From Phycisphaerae bacterium (GTDB lineage Bacteria > Planctomycetota > Phycisphaerae > UBA1845), in assembly GCA_022072505.1 (NCBI GenBank), contig JAJVHU010000019.1:33654-97653 (forward strand): DNA of 64,000 bases. The letters are read 5' to 3'. Each line of letters begins with the position of its first letter. The stretch's first letter is position 1. Position numbers and translations under genes: made by a program. Below the pieces are notes generated by a model. It was not told the DNA's origin. It did no database searches and saw only the letters and a program-made list of their open reading frames with translations. Of the stretch, positions 16,271-25,024 are shown piece by piece.

Positions 16271-17382
16271 GCGGGTCATCGACCGGTCGCGCGGCTCGCT
16301 GGGGCAGCGCTCTGGGGCGCGCGGCGCGCACCCTTGCAAAGCGTGGTTACGCCCTCGCCCTGATCGGGTTGATCGCTTACTCGAGTTTCCTCGCGTTCCG
16401 CTACCTGGTTTACACGTTGATGCTTCCGGCGGAGGCGCCGGCGCAAGTGACGCAGCTTCCGCGGCGCCTGGACAGCCGCGTTATCGAGACTGACCGCGCC
16501 GCGTGGGCGGGGTTGCGGACGGTGGAGCACGCCCGAGCGCCGCTTTCGCATTATCATCGCCTCGACACGTGGATTCAGCCGGACCGGGCGAACAACTGCA
16601 CGACCAGCGGATGCCACCCGCCGCTGCCTCATGCGGAGCGCAAGGAGGTCCGGGCGTTTCTCAATATGCACGCCACGAGCATGCACTGCGGCGTTTGTCA
16701 CATGCAGACCGACGAGCCACCGCTGAACCTGACCTGGTATGACCCGGCGACAGGCGCGTCCCGCGGCGCTCCGGCCGTTCTCGATGCTTACGCGAAACTG
16801 CTGTCGGTCGAGGCGCATCCTGACCGGTTTGACGAAGACGCCCGTCGCATGCTCGTGGACCTCCTGCGCCGCGCGGCGGTCGAGGCCCAGGACGGTGAGA
16901 TCCTCGTTACGCTGGCGGATCATCTGAGCCGCCTGTCGCCGGAGGCGGTTGAAACGACGGATATCCTTGCCGGGGCGAGGGCGGTCCTGCCCCGCTACTT
17001 CCGCGGCGAGTACGGCGCGAAGCTCGCTCTGCGCGGCGCGGACGCCGAGGCGCCGATCCTGGCGCATCCTGGGGTGGAAAGCGAGGTTGAGCGTTTCCGC
17101 GCGGCCGTCGCAATGACCGACGCGGAAAGAAAAGACCTTGTCGACCGGCTGCATCCGCTGCGGCGGACCGAGGCGCTGATATGCTCGGATTGTCACGCGG
17201 ACGGCGGGGTCGTGGATTTCGCCGCCGTCGGGTATCCGCCGCAGCGCGTCCGGGAACTGACCGGGTCGATCGTCGCCCGCATGATTCAGCACATCTCCGA
17301 CGGCTCGCCGTTTTATCTTCCTGAGTTTCTCACGGCGCCCGGGTCGGGTGAACCGCAAGCGGGAGAGGGTTCCGCGCCGTAG
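16267..17382 (+). CDS. Membrane-anchored triheme cytochrome c
   Basis: A 371-residue protein overlapping the previous gene by 4 nt (ATGA). One N-terminal helix (ALALIGLIAYSSFLAFRYLV, residues 28-48) anchors it, with the rest outside the membrane. Haem-binding motifs are CTTSGCH near 115 (four residues between Cys), CGVCH near 140 and CSDCH near 305. The segment between them is helical and haem-free. It is the likely redox partner of the b/c fusion protein. The terminal reductase or donor is not in the window, so the direction of electron flow is unknown. Confidence 0.85.
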   Translation: MSGSSTGRAARWGSALGRAARTLAKRGYALALIGLIAYSSFLAFRYLVYTLMLPAEAPAQVTQLPRRLDSRVIETDRAAWAGLRTVEHARAPLSHYHRLDTWIQPDRANNCTTSGCHPPLPHAERKEVRAFLNMHATSMHCGVCHMQTDEPPLNLTWYDPATGASRGAPAVLDAYAKLLSVEAHPDRFDEDARRMLVDLLRRAAVEAQDGEILVTLADHLSRLSPEAVETTDILAGARAVLPRYFRGEYGAKLALRGADAEAPILAHPGVESEVERFRAAVAMTDAERKDLVDRLHPLRRTEALICSDCHADGGVVDFAAVGYPPQRVRELTGSIVARMIQHISDGSPFYLPEFLTAPGSGEPQAGEGSAP

Positions 17383-17390
17383 TACATTAT

Positions 17391-17411
17391 CGTCTCGTTG
17401 GACGTTTTTTT
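17391..17411 (+). terminator. Possible weak intrinsic terminator after the cytochrome operon
   Basis: CGTC-tcgttg-GACG can form a 4-bp stem directly followed by seven T residues (17405-17411), 9 nt after the stop codon of the triheme cytochrome. The stem is short, so confidence is low. Confidence 0.35.
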
Positions 17412-17533
17412 AAGAAGCCTGACGATCAATCAACGTTGATGTCGGGTAGATGAGGCGCCCGCGAAGCTCCGATCGGGATGCCGACGGATGAACGTGTCCG
17501 TCTTGTGACCGCAACGACGGGCGAGGCAGGGGT

Positions 17534-18079
17534 ATGAACGAAGCAAAAGGGGTCGGCAAGGCGCCGCAGATCGGCCGCAACGTGTACATCGCACCGACCT
17601 CGTACGTCGGCGGCGACGTCTCGATCGGTGACGAGTCGACGATCATGCATCACGTGATGATCCGCGGCGACGTGTCCGCGATCCGGATCGGGCGTCGGGT
17701 CAACGTGCAGGACGGGACGATCATTCACACGCAAACCGGCGTTCCACTGCACATCGAGGACGAGGTGTCGATCGGTCACCGGGCGGTGGTGCATTGTCGT
17801 CGCGTCGGGCGCGAGGCCTTGATCGGGACGGGAGCGGTCGTGCTTGACGGATGCGACGTGGGCGAGGGATGCATTATCGGAGCTTGCGCGCTGTTAACGC
17901 CCGGAACCGTGATCCCGTCGGGAACCGTCTGGATGGGCGTTCCCGCGCGTCAGATCCGCGAGGTCAGTCCGTCCGAGCGTGAGTATGTGCGCCAAGTGGT
18001 GCAAACGTACTTCCGTCTCGGGCGTCTACACGGGAGCGGGGCGTACCCGCCGGCCGGGTGCGGGTTGTTGAATGAATAA
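17534..18079 (+). CDS. Gamma-carbonic-anhydrase-like hexapeptide-repeat protein
   Basis: A 181-residue left-handed beta-helix protein of the YrdA/CaiE/Cam group. Hexapeptide turns run from IGRNVYIAPTSYVGGDVSIG to VIPSGTVWMGVPARQIRE. The three Zn-ligand His positions are present: His in NVQDGTIIH, and two in SIGHRAVVHCRRV. A trimeric metalloenzyme is expected; many members have unproven carbonic anhydrase activity. A C-terminal helix (SEREYVRQVVQTYFRLGR) packs outside the helix in the family. It stands alone. Confidence 0.85.
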   Translation: MNEAKGVGKAPQIGRNVYIAPTSYVGGDVSIGDESTIMHHVMIRGDVSAIRIGRRVNVQDGTIIHTQTGVPLHIEDEVSIGHRAVVHCRRVGREALIGTGAVVLDGCDVGEGCIIGACALLTPGTVIPSGTVWMGVPARQIREVSPSEREYVRQVVQTYFRLGRLHGSGAYPPAGCGLLNE

Positions 18080-18428
18080 CAGACGCCGGGATCGGGGGCA
18101 TTTAAGCGACGCGAGGGGTCGATGTTGTCTAACTTTTTGTATTCACTAAACTTAAAGAGGGGGCGTAGATGTAAGTTCGTTGCGATCCTCAAAAACGTCA
18201 TTTGATCATCCGGTGGAACCCAACCTGAACGCGTTGGCCGGGTTATAATCGGTGAAGCAAAGTTGAATCGCATATTGCCCGGGAGTCTGCGAATCTACCT
18301 GTGCGGTAAGCTCGGCGGCTGGCGACCAGACTCGGGGGGTTGTCAGGAGCCGCGCATTTCGACGGGGCGACAGGACGTGGCTCCGTCAATAAAGGTAGAA
18401 GAGGATCGGGAACGCGCAGGAGGCCTGT
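18080..18428. other. Intergenic region before the Ser/Thr kinase gene
   Basis: 349 nt without a recognisable gene. The first half is AT-richer than average. A TATAAT sits at 18244-18249, about 180 nt before the kinase start, but no good -35 hexamer precedes it at normal spacing. Nothing else is seen. Confidence 0.45.
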
Positions 18429-20948
18429 GTGTCGATAAATGAACCCTCCATCAACCCGCCGCCCAGCGGCGCATCGGAACGCGCGCCCTTCGACGCCACG
18501 GGATCCGGCGTGAACCGTCCCGGACAGGTGATCGGGGAGTTCGAGCTGCGCGAGATGATCGGGCGCGGCGGGATGGGGACGGTGTACAAGGCGTGGCAGC
18601 AGTCGCTGCGGCGGCTGGTGGCGGTCAAGGTGCTCGCGCCGCACATCGCCGGATCGCGCGGGAACGTGGTGCGTTTTCAGCGCGAGGCGCAGGCGGCGGC
18701 GAAGCTGCATCACCCGAACATCGTCCCGATCTTCGCCCTGGGCGAGGATCAGGGGATTTACTACTACGCGATGGAGTTGATCGAGGGCCGTGGGCTTCAT
18801 GAGATCATCCGCGAGGAGCGTCAGCGCGCGGGGCTGGAAGCGCCGGAGGAGGATCTTGACGCGACGCGCATTCTGAACCGGACCGGGTCGGGGGCGACGC
18901 CGGCGCCGAAGGCGCGCGAGCTTTCCGCCGAGGACACCGCGGTGATGCTGGCCGGCAGCGGGGCGTGGTCGGCGGCGGCGGACCGGTTCGAGGTGATTGC
19001 GGCGCAGCTCTCGCGCATCGCCGACGCGCTCGCGTACGCGCATGATCAAGGCGTGATTCATCGCGACATCAAGCCGCACAATCTGATGCTCAGCCGCGAC
19101 GGGCGTCTTTTGCTGACGGATTTCGGGTTGGCGCGGATCATCGAGCAGCCGGGGATCACGATGACCAGCGAGGTTGTCGGCTCGCCGTTGTACATGGCGC
19201 CGGAGCAGATCAGCGGAGACGGGACGATGACGGCGCGCAGCGACATTTACTCGCTGGGCGCGACGCTGTATGAGTGGATGACGCTGCACCCGCCGTTTTC
19301 CGGGCGCACGCGCGAGACGGTGATCACGCAGATTCTGACCGGCGACGTGCGCGCCCCGCGGCTGGTCAATGAGCGGATTCCGGGGGATCTGGAGACGATC
19401 TGCCTGAAGAGCCTGGAGCGTGACCCGTCGCGTCGTTATGCCACGGCGCATGAGTTCCGTGACGATCTGAATGCGTATCTGTCGCGCGGTCGGATCAAGG
19501 CCCGTCGGGCCGGCGCGGTCGAGCGCGGGAGGCGTTTCCTCGGGCGTCACAAGATCGGCGTGGTCGCGGCCGCGGTGCTGCTGATCGTGGCGTGCGGCGC
19601 GTACGTGATCGTCCGTCAGCGGGACACGATCCGCCGCATTCAGCGCGACGGAACGCTGGTGGACGGCGGCGACCGGATCGAGCGTCCCGTCGTGACCGCG
19701 GCGGATCCGTCGGATCCGCCGCCGGGACCGCCGCCGCGTCCGGGTCCGGGACGCGAAGCCGGCGGACCGCAATCGCCGCCCGGGAACCGGCCGCGACCCG
19801 GTGCTCGTCCCGGGGATCCGGTCAGCGCGATGCTGGCGCGCCTTTTCCCGGCGGAGTCGCTGGTGTTTGGCGCCGGGCGCGAGATCGTCGAGCGGAATGC
19901 GCCGTCGATCGTGTCGCAGGCCGAGGGCATCACGGGGAGCGTCGCCAACCTCCTGACGATGAACGTGCAGGCGGGCGATCTGGGGACGCTCGACGGGCTG
20001 AGCCGGCTGGCGGCGGCGGACGTGTTCACGCAGGCCGGTCCGCTCAACGACCTGGTGCTGGTGTTCGACCCGCTGGAGCCGGACCCGAAACTGGACGTCC
20101 TGATCCGGGCGCTGGAGGACGACGCGGCGCCTCAGCGGCATCTCGAGTTGGTCACGCTGCTGATCGACGGCGACCCGAACAATGACGCCGCGCGTTATGT
20201 GCGCGCCCTGCTTTACGGCCGGACGGAGCAGTTCGATCGGATGGAGACGGACGCGTCGGAGTTCATCCAGCGGCATCTTCAGGACGCGCATGCGTACCTG
20301 CTTCGGGCGGTGGCGCGTCTGATGGCCGGACGGGCGGAGTCAGCGCGCGAGGACATCGCCGAGGCGCTGGAACTCGATCCTCAGATCGACCTCGGGCGCA
20401 CGCTGCGAGGGATCGTCGATCTGCACCTCGGGGACACCGGCGCGGCGGTTGCGTCGTTCGACGAAGCGCTGCAGCGGCGGCCGGACGCCGTCCTGGCGAT
20501 GCTCGGACGGGCGATGGCGCGGATGATGCGGTCGGAGCCTTCCGCCGCGATCGCCGATCTGGACCGCGTGCTCGAGTTGTTCCCGGACAACGTCAGCGCG
20601 CTGGTCATGCGCGGGAACTGCGCGACGGAACTGGGCGATCATGCCCGGGCCCGCGAGGACTACGGCAAGGCGATCCTGATCGCGGGACAGTCGCCGGCGC
20701 TGATGAGCAAGCTCCTGTCCGCGATGGCCGCGGAACAGGGCAACCTCGCCCGGCAGCAGGAGCAGGCCCGCCGGTCGTCCGAAGGCGTGCCCGCCGACCG
20801 CACCGGTTCAACCCCGGTCGAGGGCGCGGCGACGCCTCAGGACCGCGCGGCGACGGAGCGCCCCGGAGCGTCGCTTCGACCGAACGAGCTCGGCGCCGCG
20901 CCCGCTGCGCCGCCGGGAATGCGCCTCGGATATCCGCGTCAGCCTTGA
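18429..20948 (+). CDS. Transmembrane Ser/Thr protein kinase with C-terminal TPR region
   Basis: An 839-residue protein, GTG start 5 nt after CAGGAGG. The kinase domain has the glycine loop IGRGGMGTVY (44-53), Lys67 in VAVKVL, HRDIKPHN (His211-Asp213), DFG (231-233) and MAPEQ. Between residues 131 and 190 lies an extra ~60-residue Ala/Gly/Glu-rich insert before the helix preceding the catalytic loop, longer than usual for PknB-like kinases. One membrane helix spans about 376-394 (GVVAAAVLLIVACGAYVIV), then a Pro/Gly-rich linker, then TPR-like helices to about 780 (ARYVRALLYGRTEQFDR, AHAYLLRAVARLMAG). The TPR part would be extracytoplasmic and may sense a ligand or partner. Confidence 0.92.
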   Translation: MSINEPSINPPPSGASERAPFDATGSGVNRPGQVIGEFELREMIGRGGMGTVYKAWQQSLRRLVAVKVLAPHIAGSRGNVVRFQREAQAAAKLHHPNIVPIFALGEDQGIYYYAMELIEGRGLHEIIREERQRAGLEAPEEDLDATRILNRTGSGATPAPKARELSAEDTAVMLAGSGAWSAAADRFEVIAAQLSRIADALAYAHDQGVIHRDIKPHNLMLSRDGRLLLTDFGLARIIEQPGITMTSEVVGSPLYMAPEQISGDGTMTARSDIYSLGATLYEWMTLHPPFSGRTRETVITQILTGDVRAPRLVNERIPGDLETICLKSLERDPSRRYATAHEFRDDLNAYLSRGRIKARRAGAVERGRRFLGRHKIGVVAAAVLLIVACGAYVIVRQRDTIRRIQRDGTLVDGGDRIERPVVTAADPSDPPPGPPPRPGPGREAGGPQSPPGNRPRPGARPGDPVSAMLARLFPAESLVFGAGREIVERNAPSIVSQAEGITGSVANLLTMNVQAGDLGTLDGLSRLAAADVFTQAGPLNDLVLVFDPLEPDPKLDVLIRALEDDAAPQRHLELVTLLIDGDPNNDAARYVRALLYGRTEQFDRMETDASEFIQRHLQDAHAYLLRAVARLMAGRAESAREDIAEALELDPQIDLGRTLRGIVDLHLGDTGAAVASFDEALQRRPDAVLAMLGRAMARMMRSEPSAAIADLDRVLELFPDNVSALVMRGNCATELGDHARAREDYGKAILIAGQSPALMSKLLSAMAAEQGNLARQQEQARRSSEGVPADRTGSTPVEGAATPQDRAATERPGASLRPNELGAAPAAPPGMRLGYPRQP

Positions 20949-21028
20949 CGGCGCCGGCGACGGGTGGACATCGCTGCGCCTTATCGCGGGACGCAGCCTG
21001 AGACGCTCGCCCCAGCGCCGGTTGTCGC

Positions 21029-21841
21029 TCATATGCGAATCCGCCGGTCGTCCGGCAGCGGCGGCGGCAGGACCGCGGCCAGCAGGTTCCGCGTGTACTC
21101 CGCGACCGGAGCGCCGAAAACCGCGCTGACCTCGCCCGACTCCGCCAGCCGCCCGCGCTCCAGGACCGCGACGCGTTCGCACAGAAAAGGCACGATCGAG
21201 AGGTTGTGCGTAATCAGCAGGCACGACAAGCCGCGCCGCTTGCGCAAGTCGATCAGCAGGTTGAGCACTTCCGCCTGCACGGAAACGTCCAGCGCGCTGG
21301 TCGGCTCGTCCAGAATGAGCAGTCGGGGATCCGTGACGACGGCCCGCGCGAGCGCGACGCGCTGCCGCTGTCCGCCGGACAACTCGCCCGGGTAACGATC
21401 GAGGAAGTCGGGGCGCAACCCGACGTCCTCAAGGGCTCGCGCGACGCGGACGGAAACCGTTTTGCGGGACGTCGCGCCGTGAATTCGCAAAGGCTCAGAC
21501 ACCAGATCGCGGACCGACCGGCGCGGATTCAGACTTCCCGCGGGGTCTTGAAACACCAGGTGGACCTCGCGCCGGAAACGCCGCAGCGCGTCGCTCCGCA
21601 GCGAGGACACCTCGTCTCCGCGAAACCGGATGCAGCCGGAATGAAGATCGATCAGCCGCATCACCGCGCGGGCCAGCGTCGACTTGCCGCTTCCGCTTTC
21701 GCCGACCAGCGCGAGCCCCTCGCCTTCGCGAAGGCGGAGGCAGACCTGATCCAGCGCGCGGACCCCAGCGCCCGCGGAGGTCCGGTAGCAGACCGTCGCG
21801 CGATCCACGTCGAGCAGATAACCGTCGTCGCTATCGGACAT
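21029..21841 (-). CDS. Oligopeptide/nickel-type ABC transporter ATP-binding protein
   Basis: A 270-residue ATPase of the OppF/DppF/NikE class: Walker A GESGSGKST, Q-loop VFQDPAGSLNPR (characteristic of peptide importers), signature LSGGQRQR, Walker B LLILDEPTSALD and switch His in LLITHNLS. It would energise import of peptides or metal complexes. No permease, partner ATPase or binding protein is adjacent, so it is an orphan here and its transporter is unknown. It converges on the kinase gene with an 80-nt gap. Confidence 0.9.
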   Translation of the reverse strand: MSDSDDGYLLDVDRATVCYRTSAGAGVRALDQVCLRLREGEGLALVGESGSGKSTLARAVMRLIDLHSGCIRFRGDEVSSLRSDALRRFRREVHLVFQDPAGSLNPRRSVRDLVSEPLRIHGATSRKTVSVRVARALEDVGLRPDFLDRYPGELSGGQRQRVALARAVVTDPRLLILDEPTSALDVSVQAEVLNLLIDLRKRRGLSCLLITHNLSIVPFLCERVAVLERGRLAESGEVSAVFGAPVAEYTRNLLAAVLPPPLPDDRRIRI

Positions 21842-22029
21842 CGTTACTGACCCTGCCGCGTGCCGCCGGGCCTGCGGTCCTAGAACAACCGGATGAATCT
21901 TGCCGCGGATTCAACCTTCAGGACGCGGCGTCCGTCAATCCGTAAGAGCCTCAGACGAAGGATCGTCCTGAAGGCGTCGGGGAGCGTGGCGCGAGGACCG
22001 GAGGCTGGAACGGCGCCGGGAGTTGAACG

Positions 22030-22413
22030 ATGGCGTACATCACCGCGAAACCGCAGGGAGCCGCAACCCGCAAACCGGCGGACGTCGTCCGGGAGTGGCT
22101 TGAACAAGCGGCGTCCGAAGGTCGCCCGGATCATTACTCCGGCAAAAGGAAGCATCCGCGGATTGACTGGCACGCTCCGGCGATCGTGCGCGTGCGGGCG
22201 GGGCAGCCTGACGAGCGCGCGTACTACGGTCAATGCACGAATCTGAGCACCCGGGGCGCCGCGGTCAGATGCAGCGAAGGCGTGCCCGAGGGATCGGTCG
22301 TCGTCCTGCACATCAACGACGGCGAGGAATCCGTGTCGGCGAAGGTGAAGCATTGCTCGGTGGGCGTGGGCAGCTACCTGCTGGGGCTCGAGTTCCTGCT
22401 CGAGGCAAGGTGA
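22030..22413 (+). CDS. PilZ domain protein
   Basis: A 127-residue cytoplasmic protein. The PilZ c-di-GMP signature is present: KRKHPR (RxxxR type) at about 39-44 and NLSTRG (N/DxSxxG) at about 72-77, followed by a beta-barrel with AAVRCSEGVPEGSVVVLHI. A short helical N-terminus (ADVVREWLEQAA) precedes it. It probably binds c-di-GMP and acts through protein contacts. The last 40 nt overlap the end of the convergent symporter gene. Confidence 0.85.
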   Translation: MAYITAKPQGAATRKPADVVREWLEQAASEGRPDHYSGKRKHPRIDWHAPAIVRVRAGQPDERAYYGQCTNLSTRGAAVRCSEGVPEGSVVVLHINDGEESVSAKVKHCSVGVGSYLLGLEFLLEAR

Positions 22414-23975
22414 TCCGCGGCGCCGGAACCCGACCCGGCCGGCCTTGCAAAGCAACATCCCCACCCGAAGGTCCAGACTGTTCCGATGATGATCCACCAC
22501 GGCCAGACCACCGCCGACTGCCACGCCGGGAACAAGAACAACATCCACGATGGGACGCCGTCGGCGGACCTCGCCGGTTCCGTCGGGAAGACCGACTGAC
22601 CGATTTTGAACCACGCCAGCAGGACCGCCGACGAGAACATGATCCAGAGGTTGGCCCGGTCGCTCCCGCGCGTCTTCGTCAGCACGCCCAGAAGAAACAC
22701 GCCCAGCATCGCTCCGAACACCAGCCCCGCCCAACTCAGCGCCTCCCACAACAGCCCCTGCGACCCGCGTAACCCGAACGCCACGGCCGCCAGAATCGCG
22801 CCGAACGCAAAGGTCAGACCGCGAGCGACGCGAAGGTAATGCGCCTCCGACCGCGCGTGCCCTTGCGGGGCCCGCAGCGTCATGAAAGGCCGGTACAGGT
22901 CGGTGACCGCGCTGGAGGACAGCGCCCCCAGCGCCGACGCGGCGCTGGACATCGAGGCCGCGAAGATCGCCGTTACGAGCAATCCGCGCAGCCCCACGCC
23001 CGACGGAAGCGTGTTCGCGATGAAGAAGGGGAACACGCCTTCGCGTGAAACGTTCGGCGTCGGTCCGGGCGCGTGCCCCCCGGAGTACGCGAGATAGAGC
23101 ATCGTGCCGACGGACAGGAACAGGCACACGATGGGGAAGCCCGCAAAGAGATTGAAGATCAGGGAGCGCTGGCTTTGCCGCACGTCCCGGCAGGTCAGCA
23201 TGCGCTGGGTCAGATCCTGATCCGTCCCGAGCGCGGCCATGTTCTGGAGCGTCGAGCTGACCAGCAGCAGCCAGAAGACCTTGTCCCAGGGCACGCCCTC
23301 CGCCGGTCGCCACGTGAACGTGTGCATCTTGCCCGAATGCCACGCGGCGGCGACGTTCTCGTGCCACGCGCCCGGCACCAGCAGGAAGAGGAACACCAGC
23401 GCCGCGACGCCGCCGCCGATGAACGTCAGCGCTTGCAGCAGGTCCGTCCAGAGGATCGCCTTGATCCCGCCGTGAGTCGTGTACGCCGTGACGACCACCA
23501 TCATGCCGCCGATCACCCACGGCAACGACCAGTCAAAGGTCTCGGAGACCGCGATGGCCGATGCGAGGACACGGATCGACCCGCCAACGATCTTCGAGAA
23601 CATGAAGCACAGGGCGGCCGTGGTCTGCGTCCGGCGCCCGAAGCGCTGCCCGAGGTACTCGTAGACGGTGGTCACCGACCCCCCGTAAAACGCCGGCAGG
23701 AGCAGGAAGACAATGAGCCAGCGTCCGAGGAACGCGCCGGCATAAAGCTGAAGGTAGCTCCAGTCTGCGGCGTATGCCTCCGCCGGGACGCCGATCAGCG
23801 TCAGGGCGCTGACCTCGGTGGCGATGATCGACATGCCCGCCAGCAGCCAGTGCTGGCGCCGCCCGCCGAGAAAAAAATCCGTCGTGTTCCGCTCGCGGCG
23901 TCCGGACCAGAACCCCACCGCCAGCGTCACGGCGAAGTATCCGATGAAGACCCCCCAGTCCGCCGGACCGAACAC
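22374..23975 (-). CDS. Sodium/solute symporter (SSS family)
   Basis: A 533-residue integral membrane protein with about 13 helices, GTG start at 23975 with AGGAGGG upstream. SSS landmarks are DFFLGGRRQHWLLAGMSIIA near 33-52, the STEVSA-like ATEVSALTLIGVPAEAY, and FAASMSSAASALGALSSSAV in helix 8 with the Na2-site Ser residues. It couples Na+ to uptake of a sugar, amino acid or organic acid. The substrate cannot be read. The C-terminal tail is hydrophilic. It is divergent from the lipoprotein operon and overlaps the PilZ gene tail to tail by 40 nt. Confidence 0.9.
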   Translation of the reverse strand: MFGPADWGVFIGYFAVTLAVGFWSGRRERNTTDFFLGGRRQHWLLAGMSIIATEVSALTLIGVPAEAYAADWSYLQLYAGAFLGRWLIVFLLLPAFYGGSVTTVYEYLGQRFGRRTQTTAALCFMFSKIVGGSIRVLASAIAVSETFDWSLPWVIGGMMVVVTAYTTHGGIKAILWTDLLQALTFIGGGVAALVFLFLLVPGAWHENVAAAWHSGKMHTFTWRPAEGVPWDKVFWLLLVSSTLQNMAALGTDQDLTQRMLTCRDVRQSQRSLIFNLFAGFPIVCLFLSVGTMLYLAYSGGHAPGPTPNVSREGVFPFFIANTLPSGVGLRGLLVTAIFAASMSSAASALGALSSSAVTDLYRPFMTLRAPQGHARSEAHYLRVARGLTFAFGAILAAVAFGLRGSQGLLWEALSWAGLVFGAMLGVFLLGVLTKTRGSDRANLWIMFSSAVLLAWFKIGQSVFPTEPARSADGVPSWMLFLFPAWQSAVVWPWWIIIGTVWTFGWGCCFARPAGSGSGAADHLASSRNSSPSR

Positions 23976-24169
23976 GCGGGCGCATCCCTCCTCATTTCCC
24001 GGCGACGTGCAAGAGGCGTGTCGGCCGCGCCGCCGTCGCGCGCCTCTGGCGTTGTCGCGGCGGCGAGCTTAACCTTGAACGCCGTGAAGGGGTAGCGCGG
24101 ATCCCGAACGTGAGGCGCGGCGGGGGTCGGGTCGTCCCCCGGGTCGGGCACGTGGAAGGAAAACGAATC

Positions 24170-25021
24170 ATGAGCAGGTTGGTCGCAGGCTTGGCGTTGA
24201 CCGGATGTTGGTGGGCGATCGCGGGCTGCCAGTCCGGCGGGGAGCGGACGGCGCAGGCGGATACGCAGAAGTCGGCGCTGTCGGGACAGGCGGAAACATC
24301 GCAGGCGGCGCCCTCCGCCGCTTTGCAGACCGAGGTCAAGGACGAGGCGAAGGAGGCGAAGGAGAAGGAGCGCAAGCTGGCGGACCTCCTCCAGCGCCAC
24401 GCCGTCGCGAAGCAGCGCCTGAAAAAGGCGCGACTCTCGATCGACCAGTCCGAGGAGGATCACAAGTCGAACATGACCCGCATGACCGCGGAACTGAACC
24501 TGGCGAAGCGCCGCCTCGAGGACTTCGAGAAGAACGGCGCGCCGCAGCGCATCGACCGCGCGACCCTTGGCGTGCAGTGGGGCGAGGACAGCATCAAGGA
24601 GCAGGAGGAGGAGTTGGCCCAGCTCGAAATCACCTACAAGGCGGACGAGATCGCCACGGAAACCAAGGAGATCGTGCTGGAGCGCGCCCGCCGCCGGCTC
24701 GAGCGATCCCGTCGAGACCTCGTGCTCCAGAAGAAGGATCTCAACACGCTCAAGACCGAGACGATCCCCCGCGAGAAGGAGGAGATGAAGCTCGGCGTCG
24801 AGAACAAGGAGCGGGAAATCGCCGCCGCCCAGCGCAACATCCAGTCCTCGCGGATCGACCGCAGGATGGAGCTGATGAACGCGGAGAACGATCTGGCGAA
24901 GGTCGAGCAGGAACTCTCGGACCTCGATCCCGAGGCGCTGAAGAAGCTTCAGGCCCAGCCGGACAAGGATGAGCCGATCAAGACCGATGCCGCTGAAACG
25001 AAGCCCGCCGGGGAGAATTGA
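24170..25021 (+). CDS. Coiled-coil lipoprotein
   Basis: A 283-residue protein. ATG 24170 follows GGAAGGA and opens a lipoprotein signal peptide ending in the lipobox A-I-A-G-C22. Residues 65-265 are almost entirely charged heptads (KEKERKLADLLQRHAVAKQR, ELNLAKRRLEDFEK, ENDLAKVEQELSDLD) predicting a long coiled coil interrupted near 125-140. The rest is disordered. It should be a membrane-tethered rod in the periplasm. The stop is 3 nt before the next gene's start, so the two are co-translated. No family name is recognised. Confidence 0.75.
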   Translation: MSRLVAGLALTGCWWAIAGCQSGGERTAQADTQKSALSGQAETSQAAPSAALQTEVKDEAKEAKEKERKLADLLQRHAVAKQRLKKARLSIDQSEEDHKSNMTRMTAELNLAKRRLEDFEKNGAPQRIDRATLGVQWGEDSIKEQEEELAQLEITYKADEIATETKEIVLERARRRLERSRRDLVLQKKDLNTLKTETIPREKEEMKLGVENKEREIAAAQRNIQSSRIDRRMELMNAENDLAKVEQELSDLDPEALKKLQAQPDKDEPIKTDAAETKPAGEN

Positions 25022-25024
25022 ACG

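Noticed and set aside
18244..18249. TATAAT as the kinase promoter
   Set aside because: No acceptable -35 at 15-19 nt and the box is ~180 nt before the start; not called as a promoter.
18243..20291. 682-residue open frame antisense to the Ser/Thr kinase
   Set aside because: Arg-rich shadow frame caused by high third-position GC. The sense strand has all kinase motifs.
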